The position numbers were made by a program, and so were the translations under genes. Below are positions 1 to 5,888 of a DNA stretch of 7,493 nucleotides, in pieces (positions within the stretch are counted from its first letter, which is position 1; each line of letters begins with the position of its first letter). The notes under the pieces are model-generated. The model saw nothing but the letters and a program-made list of their open reading frames with translations, did no database searches and was not told where the DNA came from. Source of the DNA: Desulfobacterales bacterium (lineage in GTDB: Bacteria; Desulfobacterota; Desulfobacteria; Desulfobacterales; JAHIVH01). The stretch spans positions 1 through 7,493 of the forward strand of contig JAGVHJ010000107.1 in assembly GCA_020056645.1 (NCBI GenBank). Direction: 5' to 3'.

Positions 1-970
1 CCATCATCTGATCAATTATATCCAGGGCATCATGCATATTGGACAGAGAGATATCTCCTGGGTTCGTGTTGGAAAGGGCGCGATTGAGAAAGGCTTCACC
101 CTGAAAGATATCGGTGTGGTTCTTCACGCCAAGTTCCACCAGGATTTCAAGAAGATCGTGGACAAGGTTCAGGTCACCCTCTTCACCAAGAAAGAAGACG
201 TCGACAAGCTGACCGATCGAGCAAGGGCCGAATATAAAACGAGAGACGAGCGCGTTGACAAGATGAAAGACGAGGATGTGGAGACCTTTTACTCATGCAC
301 CCTCTGTCAATCATTCGCTCCCAGCCATGTCTGCTCCGTAAGCCCGGAAAGAACCGGTCTTTGCGGCGCTTATAACTGGATGGATTGCAAAGCCTCCTTT
401 GAGATCAATCCCACCGGTCCCAACCAGCCCATCATCAAAGGCGAATGTATTGATCCGGTTCTGGGACAGTGGAAAGGGGTCAACGAATTCGTTCAGAAGG
501 CATCACGGGGCGCGGTCACCCATTACAACTTCTATTCAATGGTAAAAGACCCCATGACCACCTGCGGCTGCTGCGAGTGCATCGCCGCCATGCTGCCCGC
601 GTGTAACGGTGTCATGACGGTCAACCGGGATTATTCCGGTGAAACCCCCTCTGGAATGAAGTTCACCACCCTTGCAGGTGTCATGGGCGGCGGCGCTTCT
701 TCACCTGGATTTGTAGGACACTCCAAATACAACATCACCCAGGGAAAATTCATCGTTGGGGACGGCGGTCTGCTCCGCATGGTTTGGATGCCAAAAATAC
801 TCAAAGAAGAGCTGAAAGACAGAATCATCAAACGTGGAAAGGAAATGGGCGTCCCTGGATTGTATGATATGATCGCCGATGAGACGGTCGGAACCACGGA
901 AGAGGAGATCCTTCCCTTCCTCCAGGAAAAAGGTCATCCAGCAATTTCGATGCCCCCGATTGTTGGGTAA
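1..970 (+). CDS. acsB: Acetyl-CoA synthase (CODH/ACS complex), C-terminal part, 5' truncated
   Basis: Partial gene: the reading frame is open from position 2 and runs 322 codons to TAA at 968-970. Bacterial AcsB is about 730 residues, so roughly the first 400 are outside the window. The enzyme condenses a methyl group from the corrinoid protein with CO and CoA to make acetyl-CoA at the cytoplasmic Ni-Ni-[4Fe-4S] A-cluster. All A-cluster ligands are visible. The four cubane cysteines have spacing C-x2-C-x8-C-x9-C, starting with TGC at 296-298 within YSCTLCQSFAPSHVC. The Cys-Gly-Cys that binds the distal nickel is encoded at 563-571 (TCGCCEC). The Phe three residues after the second cysteine, lining the active site in the Moorella enzyme, is also present. 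The ATG at 32 is internal, because the sequence before it (HHLINYIQGI) is conserved AcsB sequence. It is the first gene of an acsB-acsC-acsE run. Family assignment is very secure; the archaeal name for the homologue is CdhC. Confidence 0.97.
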   Translation, partial: HHLINYIQGIMHIGQRDISWVRVGKGAIEKGFTLKDIGVVLHAKFHQDFKKIVDKVQVTLFTKKEDVDKLTDRARAEYKTRDERVDKMKDEDVETFYSCTLCQSFAPSHVCSVSPERTGLCGAYNWMDCKASFEINPTGPNQPIIKGECIDPVLGQWKGVNEFVQKASRGAVTHYNFYSMVKDPMTTCGCCECIAAMLPACNGVMTVNRDYSGETPSGMKFTTLAGVMGGGASSPGFVGHSKYNITQGKFIVGDGGLLRMVWMPKILKEELKDRIIKRGKEMGVPGLYDMIADETVGTTEEEILPFLQEKGHPAISMPPIVG

Positions 971-982
971 ATATTAAAAATG

Positions 983-1017
983 ATCCAGGCGTTTTTAGAT
1001 GATAAAATCGCCTGGAT
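983..1017 (+). promoter_or_regulatory. Inverted repeat (hairpin) in the acsB-acsC gap
   Basis: A perfect 9-bp inverted repeat, ATCCAGGCG at 983-991 and CGCCTGGAT at 1009-1017, is extended inward after one mismatch by five A-T pairs (993-997 with 1003-1007), leaving a 5-nt loop. It lies 12 bp after the acsB stop and ends 13 bp before the acsC ribosome site. The + strand downstream has only a broken T run (TTTCTT), so it is not a textbook terminator. It could be a partial attenuator, an RNA-processing or stabilising stem that sets the AcsB:AcsC ratio, or a protein site. The minus strand does have a T run after the stem, but no minus-strand gene is nearby. The structure is seen; the function is inferred. 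Confidence 0.6.
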
Positions 1018-1042
1018 TTCTTGATAATTTAAGGAGACGAAA

Positions 1043-2383
1043 ATGGCATTAACTGGTATTCAGATTTTCAAATTATTGCCAAAAACCAATTGTAAGGAAT
1101 GTGGCGTTCCTACCTGTCTTGCTTTTGCCATGAACCTGGCATCAAGCAAGGCCGAACTTGATTCCTGCCCGTATGTATCCGCGGAAGCGAAAGAGCAACT
1201 TGCGGAAGCGGCAGCGCCCCCGATCCGTCCGGTCGTTGTCGGTAATGGTGTGAGGAAAGGTGTGGCTGGCGGTGAAACGGTTCTTTATCGGCATGAGAAA
1301 ACCTTTTTCAACAAGACCCTGCTTGCGGCGACCATTTCATCGGATATTTCCGATGCGGACCTTGATAAAAAGCTTAAAAGCTGGAACGCCTTCCAGTATG
1401 AGCGCGTGGGTCTGAACCTGAGACCGGAACTGGTGGCCCTCAAAGACGCCGGAAAAGATGCGGCCGCCTATGCAAAAGTCGCGAAAAAAATCGCCGAAAC
1501 ATCCGAGTTCAACCTGATCCTGATGAGCGATAACGCGGAGGCTCTTAAACAAGCTGCCGTTGCCTGCGCCTTCAAACGCCCGCTTCTTTATGCGGCAACC
1601 GCAGCCAATGCCGACGCCCTTGGCGCCATTGCAAAAGAGAACAATCTTCCTTTGGCCGTAAAAGCAGCCTCCATAGACGCATTGATTCCTCTTACGGAAA
1701 AACTCACGGGCATGGGACTGAAAGACCTCGTTATCGATTCTGGTTCACGGGAGATCAAACAGACCCTGAACGATCAGGTCGCCATCCGCCGGGCCGCCCT
1801 CAAGGCTGGTAACAAGGCTCTTGGTTTCCCGACCATCGCTTTTGCATCTGAAATGGCTTCCAACACCGATATGGAAGGCCTCGTAGCCGCCATGTTGATC
1901 GCCAAATACGCAGGGATCGTCGTACTTTCCGATTTCACGCCGGAAGTGGTATTCCCGCTTCTTCTCGAGAGATTGAACATCTTCACCGATCCCCAGAGAC
2001 CGATGACCGTTACCGAAGGTATCTATGAAATCGGCAATCCCAACGAAAACTCTCCGGTGCTTGTCACCACCAACTTCGCGCTCACCTATTTTATCGTATC
2101 CGGTGAAATCGAAGGCAGCAAGGTTCCGGCATGGCTTCTCATCAAAGATTCCGAAGGCCTCTCCGTTCTTACGGCTTGGGCCGCTGGAAAATTCGCTGGT
2201 GATGATGTCGGCGCGTTCGTCAAGAAGAGCGGTATCATGGATAAAGTAAAACACAAGGAATTGATCATCCCCGGATATGCAGCATCTATCGCCGGTGATA
2301 TCGAAGAAGAACTACCCGGTTGGACGATTACCATCGGACCCCGTGAAGCCGCTCATATCCCCGGTTTCCTAAGATCCAGATAA
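1043..2383 (+). CDS. acsC: Corrinoid iron-sulfur protein large (gamma) subunit
   Basis: This 446-residue protein matches the usual length of the large subunit of the corrinoid/Fe-S protein (AcsC; CdhE in archaea). It carries the methyl group on cobalt between the methyltransferase and acetyl-CoA synthase in the cytoplasm. The N-terminal [4Fe-4S] domain is visible as Cys17-x2-Cys20-Gly-x3-Cys25-x16-Cys42 (NCKECGVPTCLAFAM, then SCPY). This is the low-potential cluster needed to reduce inactive Co(II). The middle (about residues 90-320) corresponds to the TIM-barrel domain. The C-terminal part, ending GPREAAHIPGFLRS, corresponds to the cobalamin-binding Rossmann-type domain. The start is set by AAGGAG at 1031-1036, six bases before the ATG. 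It lies 72 bp downstream of acsB and is probably cotranscribed with it. The partner small subunit (acsD) is not adjacent and is absent from this window. Confidence 0.96.
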   Translation: MALTGIQIFKLLPKTNCKECGVPTCLAFAMNLASSKAELDSCPYVSAEAKEQLAEAAAPPIRPVVVGNGVRKGVAGGETVLYRHEKTFFNKTLLAATISSDISDADLDKKLKSWNAFQYERVGLNLRPELVALKDAGKDAAAYAKVAKKIAETSEFNLILMSDNAEALKQAAVACAFKRPLLYAATAANADALGAIAKENNLPLAVKAASIDALIPLTEKLTGMGLKDLVIDSGSREIKQTLNDQVAIRRAALKAGNKALGFPTIAFASEMASNTDMEGLVAAMLIAKYAGIVVLSDFTPEVVFPLLLERLNIFTDPQRPMTVTEGIYEIGNPNENSPVLVTTNFALTYFIVSGEIEGSKVPAWLLIKDSEGLSVLTAWAAGKFAGDDVGAFVKKSGIMDKVKHKELIIPGYAASIAGDIEEELPGWTITIGPREAAHIPGFLRSR

Positions 2384-2426
2384 TTGTCTGTAACTATTAA
2401 CTTTTATACCAAAATATGGTGATAAC

Positions 2427-3317
2427 ATGTATCTAATCGGTGAAAGTTTAAATGTGATTTCCACCAAGATCGGCAAAGCCTACAGGGAGAGAGACCCGAA
2501 GCCGATCCAGGAAGAAGCATTGGAACAGAAAAAACTGGGCATGGATTATATCGATATCAATCTCGGACCCGCCAAAAAAGATGGTCATGAACTGATGCCT
2601 TGGGTTGTCCAGGTCGTTCAGGATGTGGTTTCGGATCTTCCGCTGGCCCTGGACACCTCCAACATCGCAGCCATCGAAGCGGCCTTGAAGGTCTATAAAC
2701 CGACCGAAAAACCGGTTCTTATCAACTCCATCATGGCGAGACCGGAACGGTATCAGAAGATGCTTCCCCTGGCCGCCGAATACAATGCGGATTTCATCGC
2801 CTTGATGTGGGGTCCGGACGGACTTCCCAGGGATGAGAATGAAAGAGCGGCCCTTTGTGTGGAACTGCTCTATGCGGCCAATGAATTAGGCATCGCGAAC
2901 GAGAGAATCTGGGTGGATGGAATCGTTACCCCTGTGAACATTCAGCAGCCTCAGCTCATGAGCCTCATGAATTTTCAGGCCATGATCCAGGATATTGCGC
3001 CCGGTGCAAAAAGCACCTGCGGTTTGTCCAATATCTCCAATGGTCCCCCCAAGCATCTGCGCCCGATCCTGAATTCAACCTACATGGTCATGCTTGAGTA
3101 TTACGGCATGTATTCGGTCATTTCCGATCCACTGGACACCACCCTCACGGCCATCGCAAAAGGCCAGAGAAAGGATATCGTGGATCTCATCTATGGCATG
3201 ATCGAAGGAAACACACCGGATATCGCAAGTCTGCCGAAAGAGCTGAAAGACTACGCGAAAACCTATAAGGTGATCATGGGCGAAACCCTTTATTCAGATT
3301 CATGGCTTGACATCTGA
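2427..3317 (+). CDS. acsE: Methyltetrahydrofolate:corrinoid iron-sulfur protein methyltransferase
   Basis: This 296-residue pterin-binding TIM-barrel protein transfers the methyl group of 5-methyltetrahydrofolate to Co(I) of the corrinoid protein. Motifs matching the Moorella AcsE family in order are GESLN at 5-9, the DINLGP strand at 43-48, LDTSN (Asp76, Asn79), INS (Asn100), WVDG (Asp164) and GLSN (Asn202). The Asp and Asn residues at these places hold the pterin ring in known structures. The C-terminal GETLYSDSW resembles the NQTVYCDSF ending of Moorella AcsE. The protein is about 30 residues longer than the 262-residue Moorella enzyme as I recall it; the extra segment lies near residues 246-276. 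The Shine-Dalgarno is weak (GGTGAT at 2419-2424), unlike the strong sites of its neighbours. It follows acsC by 43 bp and is the last gene before a strong terminator. The CFeSP small subunit is also a TIM barrel, but the pterin-binding residues favour AcsE. Confidence 0.92.
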   Translation: MYLIGESLNVISTKIGKAYRERDPKPIQEEALEQKKLGMDYIDINLGPAKKDGHELMPWVVQVVQDVVSDLPLALDTSNIAAIEAALKVYKPTEKPVLINSIMARPERYQKMLPLAAEYNADFIALMWGPDGLPRDENERAALCVELLYAANELGIANERIWVDGIVTPVNIQQPQLMSLMNFQAMIQDIAPGAKSTCGLSNISNGPPKHLRPILNSTYMVMLEYYGMYSVISDPLDTTLTAIAKGQRKDIVDLIYGMIEGNTPDIASLPKELKDYAKTYKVIMGETLYSDSWLDI

Positions 3318-3343
3318 TAAAGGTTGCTGATCTTTGTTTGTAC

Positions 3344-3385
3344 AAGGCCCCGCCCTTAGTTTTTGGGCGGGGCTTTATTATTTTT
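3344..3385 (+). terminator. Rho-independent terminator after acsE
   Basis: A GC-rich stem pairs 3347-3355 (GCCCCGCCC) with 3365-3373 (GGGCGGGGC) perfectly over 9 bp. It is extended by one G-T and two A-T pairs, with a 9-nt loop (TTAGTTTTT). It is followed by a T-rich tract, TTTATTATTTTT, at 3374-3385. The location, 26 bp after the acsE stop and 19 bp before the next ATG, suggests that it closes the acsB-acsC-acsE transcript. Some readthrough into the accessory genes is possible, since no clear separate promoter is seen in the short gap. Confidence 0.92.
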
Positions 3386-3393
3386 AAGACTCC

Positions 3394-3399
3394 AGAGGA
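3394..3399 (+). promoter_or_regulatory. Ribosome binding site that fixes the start of the first DUF3786 gene
   Basis: AGAGGA lies five bases before ATG at 3405. The same frame is open upstream to a TTG at 3363, but that codon lies inside the terminator stem-loop and has no Shine-Dalgarno, so the ATG at 3405 is the better start. Confidence 0.75.
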
Positions 3400-3404
3400 T
3401 ATTT

Positions 3405-4022
3405 ATGGCACGGGTGGATGATTACGTGGCGGCTAGAAGTCTATCGGTCTCCTCACTTTCAACGGAAAAGATCACCGGTATTTCAGAACGATCAGGTTTT
3501 GAAGTTACAGGTGAAGGCGCGTTTGAGGTTTCATTTTTAAACAGGAAATTTCGTATAAGCTTTCCGGAGTTCATTTTTACCGACTTGTCAGATCCAGAAA
3601 AAGAGATACCCATTCAGGAACAGGTGTTGATTCTCCACTACATGAAGGGAAAGGGCATCGACGGTTCAGGCGGCTCATGGATCGCCTACCGGGAGATTCC
3701 CGGAGCCTCTTTTTATTTCAGCTCCTTTGTCAAGCGGGCCATTGATCCTTTAAAAAAGGTGTTTGGGAATAATATTGAAACTCTGAAACGAGTATCTATC
3801 CTTCTTGGGGGCGCTTCCATCAAAGAGGGTGACGCCGGGTTTGAATTTCTTCTTTTTCCCAAGGTTCCCCTCCGGCTCATTCTCTGGGCCGGTGATGAAG
3901 AGTTTCCTCCGGAAGCAAACATTCTATTTTCGCCTTCGGTCGCAGGATTTCTCTCTCCCGAAGATGTGGCGTGGCTGTCGGGAATGCTTGTATACAGATT
4001 GATTTCACTCTCATATCAATAA
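3405..4022 (+). CDS. DUF3786 domain-containing protein (first copy)
   Basis: This 205-residue protein has unknown biochemical function. I recognise it as DUF3786 from its overall layout. It has an N-terminal strand-rich part with SFLNRKFRISFPE (43-55), a helix with QVLILHYM (73-80), then WIAYREIPG (92-100) and FGNNIETL (120-127). A diagnostic C-terminal block VPLRLILWAGDEEFPPEA spans 154-171, and the SPEDVAWL segment is at 184-191. There is no signal peptide or membrane segment and no cysteine cluster, so it is likely a soluble cytoplasmic protein. It starts just after the terminator of the acs core genes and is followed by a small unknown gene 16 bp on, so it leads an accessory block ending in cooC. 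From context I infer a role in assembly or upkeep of the CODH/ACS or corrinoid proteins; nothing in the sequence shows a reaction. Confidence 0.85.
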   Translation: MARVDDYVAARSLSVSSLSTEKITGISERSGFEVTGEGAFEVSFLNRKFRISFPEFIFTDLSDPEKEIPIQEQVLILHYMKGKGIDGSGGSWIAYREIPGASFYFSSFVKRAIDPLKKVFGNNIETLKRVSILLGGASIKEGDAGFEFLLFPKVPLRLILWAGDEEFPPEANILFSPSVAGFLSPEDVAWLSGMLVYRLISLSYQ

Positions 4023-4038
4023 TAGGTAAGAGGAATTT

Positions 4039-4329
4039 ATGGCTTTTTCAATATCCAACGAAACATGGGTCTATGCGGTGATAGGAAATCCCGGCGCAGA
4101 CGAGAAACTTGCAGCATTTCACGAAGAGAACGAATCGACCTATATCCCGATCTTAAAAACTAAAAACGAGGCCGAACTCTTTCTGAGTTGCATGCCTCGG
4201 CAACCGGGAATACGATACGAGGTTCAGGCGCTTATTTTTGAAGATATTCTTTCCTATGCCAAAGAGAATAAAAGCCTGGTTTATGTGGTGAACGACAAGG
4301 GCGTTATTCAGGAAACAGGGGCTCCGTGA
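4039..4329 (+). CDS. Small conserved-looking protein of unknown function, weak SseB-like layout
   Basis: This is a 96-residue ORF with a good Shine-Dalgarno (AGAGGA at 4029-4034) ahead of ATG, 16 bp after the previous stop and 29 bp before the next start, with the same orientation. The tight packing and gene-like composition support a real gene. The chain reads as alternating strands and helices: WVYAVIGNP (10-18), YIPILKTKNEAELFL (35-49), YEVQALIFEDILSYAKEN (60-77) and VYVVNDKGVI (81-90). This order resembles the N-terminal fold of SseB-family proteins, where a first strand is followed by an 'IPI-x-T-x2-EA' turn and a final strand with Asn and Gly. The resemblance is from memory and weak. 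It has one Cys (51), no transmembrane segment and no signal peptide. The function is unknown. Its place between two DUF3786 genes suggests that the three products act together. Confidence 0.75.
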   Translation: MAFSISNETWVYAVIGNPGADEKLAAFHEENESTYIPILKTKNEAELFLSCMPRQPGIRYEVQALIFEDILSYAKENKSLVYVVNDKGVIQETGAP

Positions 4330-4358
4330 CTTAAAAAAATACGAGGATCTGATACTCC

Positions 4359-4961
4359 ATGGCTGGAAATTACGAAAAAATAATGAAAGAGAACCTGAGC
4401 ACGCTCTACCGGAATCTTCCGTATGATTTGACAGAAAGGGTGGGGGCTGAAAGGCGGGGGGATATTTTTATTTTTCAGGCATTTGGAGATATTTGCCGCA
4501 TTGAGCCTGACGCCATTTATCTGGGAGAAGAGATTCAGGAGGGCCCGCTCGGGATCATCGTGTCACTTTACCTCCTTCATGCCACGAAAGAGCCATTGAT
4601 CCTGGAACCCTTCAAGGCCTTCAAGGAGTTTCCGGACAGCATGCCCTATAACGGGGCATTCATAACCCATACGGAATCGATTCTTGCGCCCCATGTCCAG
4701 CAGATTTTCGATAGCAGGACTGCGATCCTGGCCTGTTTGAAGGACGGAGACTCTCCATCAAAAATAGCCGGAGATTTCTCTTTTGTCGTGTCTCCTTTGC
4801 CCAAAATAAAACTCTGTTACATCTTCTATCATGCGGACGATGATTTCCCGGCATCGGTGACCTGCTTGTATTCACATAACGCAAACCATTTCATCCCCAT
4901 CGATGGTTTGGCGGATATCGGGGAGTATACCTCGAAAAAAATTATTTCCTGTATTGCCTGA
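4359..4961 (+). CDS. DUF3786 domain-containing protein (second, divergent copy)
   Basis: This 200-residue soluble protein has unknown function. It appears to be a diverged paralogue of the gene two places upstream. It shows the same order of blocks: FGDICRIEPDAIYL (42-55), a central helix GIIVSLYLLHA (65-75), and a C-terminal block PLPKIKLCYIFYHADDDFPASV (146-167). That last block lines up with the first copy's VPLRLILWAGDEEFPPEA, keeping the acidic-Phe-Pro core but replacing Trp-Ala-Gly with Tyr-His-Ala. Like the first copy, it continues into a long C-terminal helix. The start ATG at 4359 is preceded by GAGGA at 4343-4347, an 11-base spacing. It is followed after 107 bp by cooC, a wider gap than the others. 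The divergence suggests a partner role, such as a heterodimer, rather than simple redundancy; that is inference. Confidence 0.78.
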   Translation: MAGNYEKIMKENLSTLYRNLPYDLTERVGAERRGDIFIFQAFGDICRIEPDAIYLGEEIQEGPLGIIVSLYLLHATKEPLILEPFKAFKEFPDSMPYNGAFITHTESILAPHVQQIFDSRTAILACLKDGDSPSKIAGDFSFVVSPLPKIKLCYIFYHADDDFPASVTCLYSHNANHFIPIDGLADIGEYTSKKIISCIA

Positions 4962-5068
4962 ACCCAGATCCGCCTTATATTGGCCTCATATGGTCATCTT
5001 TGAAATGGAATAGCTGCACAGGTTATCAGGTTTCTTTGAACGGAAAGATTAGATAAAGGAGTCGATTC

Positions 5069-5863
5069 ATGAGCTTAAAATTGGCGATCGGTGGTAAAGG
5101 TGGCGTGGGAAAAACGACGGTGACAGGTCTTCTGGCTAGACTCCTCGCAAAAAAAAATGAGGCTGGCCGGGTGATCGCCATTGACGCCGACCCGGTAACC
5201 AATCTCGCAGCGGCGCTGGGAATACCGGAAGATAAGCCCATCACGCCGATCTCCCAGCTTTCCGATCTCATCGCCGAGCGGACAGGAGCTAAACCCGGAA
5301 CAATGGGCGGATTTTTCACCCTGAATCCTAAAGTGGACGATATCCCGGACCGTTTCGCCCTGGAGCGGGATGGCGTAAAGCTCCTTGTCATGGGAACGGT
5401 TCAGCGGGGCGGTTCCGGCTGTATCTGCCCGGAGAGCACCATTTTAAAAGCCCTGATGATGCACCTCGTGCTTTACAGGGACGAAATCGTTCTCATGGAT
5501 ATGGAGGCGGGAGTAGAGCATCTGGGCCGCGCCACCACCGCTTCAGTTGACGCGCTTTTGATCGTTGTGAATCCAGGTGCGAGAAGCCGGAACGCGGCTT
5601 TGCGAATCCGTCAGCTTGGAAAGGATGTGGGCATCAAGCGATTCTTGGTGCTGGGAAACAGGGTTCGGGGAGAAGAGGATGAGGCCCTGATTCGGAAGGA
5701 CCTTGCCGATTTTGACATCCTGGGATTTTTTCCAGAGATGCCGGAGATAGCGGACGCGGATCGCAATGGGGTGAGACCCTTTGAAAATATCGATGACGCG
5801 CCCGAATCGCTTCATCGTTTGGCGGAAACCCTTCTTTCCCTATCCGCCGCCACCGGGAAATAG
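5069..5863 (+). CDS. cooC: CooC/AcsF-type nickel-insertion ATPase for CODH/ACS
   Basis: This 264-residue MinD/ParA-like P-loop ATPase of the CooC family uses ATP-driven dimerisation to deliver nickel to carbon monoxide dehydrogenase (CooC) or acetyl-CoA synthase (AcsF). Visible motifs are the deviant Walker A GGKGGVGKTT at residues 8-17 with the signature Lys10, IDADP at 38-42, Cys118-x-Cys120 in GSGCICPES (the metal-binding pair at the dimer interface in CooC), and the family hallmark MDMEAGVEHLGRAT at 143-156 (Walker B Asp144). NRVRGEEDE near the C-terminal third matches the nucleotide-base region of the family. The start is supported by AAAGGAG at 5055-5061, seven bases before ATG. It is the last + strand gene of the cluster. 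Whether it serves the CODH or the ACS site cannot be told from sequence, though the neighbouring acsB favours ACS. A run of nine A's lies in codons 27-30. Confidence 0.94.
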   Translation: MSLKLAIGGKGGVGKTTVTGLLARLLAKKNEAGRVIAIDADPVTNLAAALGIPEDKPITPISQLSDLIAERTGAKPGTMGGFFTLNPKVDDIPDRFALERDGVKLLVMGTVQRGGSGCICPESTILKALMMHLVLYRDEIVLMDMEAGVEHLGRATTASVDALLIVVNPGARSRNAALRIRQLGKDVGIKRFLVLGNRVRGEEDEALIRKDLADFDILGFFPEMPEIADADRNGVRPFENIDDAPESLHRLAETLLSLSAATGK

Positions 5864-5888
5864 CCTCCGTGATAGGGGCCGATAAGGG

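Noticed and set aside
1745..2254. Long minus-strand open frame (169 codons) within acsC
   Set aside because: Antisense shadow of a well-conserved coding frame; the product resembles nothing known and the sense protein is clearly AcsC.
3363..3404. Upstream TTG start extending the first DUF3786 gene by 14 residues
   Set aside because: The TTG lies in the terminator stem-loop and lacks a ribosome site, while ATG at 3405 has AGAGGA five bases upstream.
5000..5029. Possible promoter upstream of cooC (TTGAAA at 5000-5005, TATCAG at 5024-5029)
   Set aside because: The -10 box matches only three of six consensus positions; not distinguishable from chance, though the 107-bp gap could hold a promoter.
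5026..5391. Minus-strand open frame (121 codons) over the start of cooC
   Set aside because: Antisense to the conserved P-loop region of cooC; Ser/Pro/Arg-rich composition typical of a shadow frame.
5864..5888. Terminator between convergent cooC and the MBL-fold gene
   Set aside because: The 25-bp gap has no stem with a T tract on either strand.
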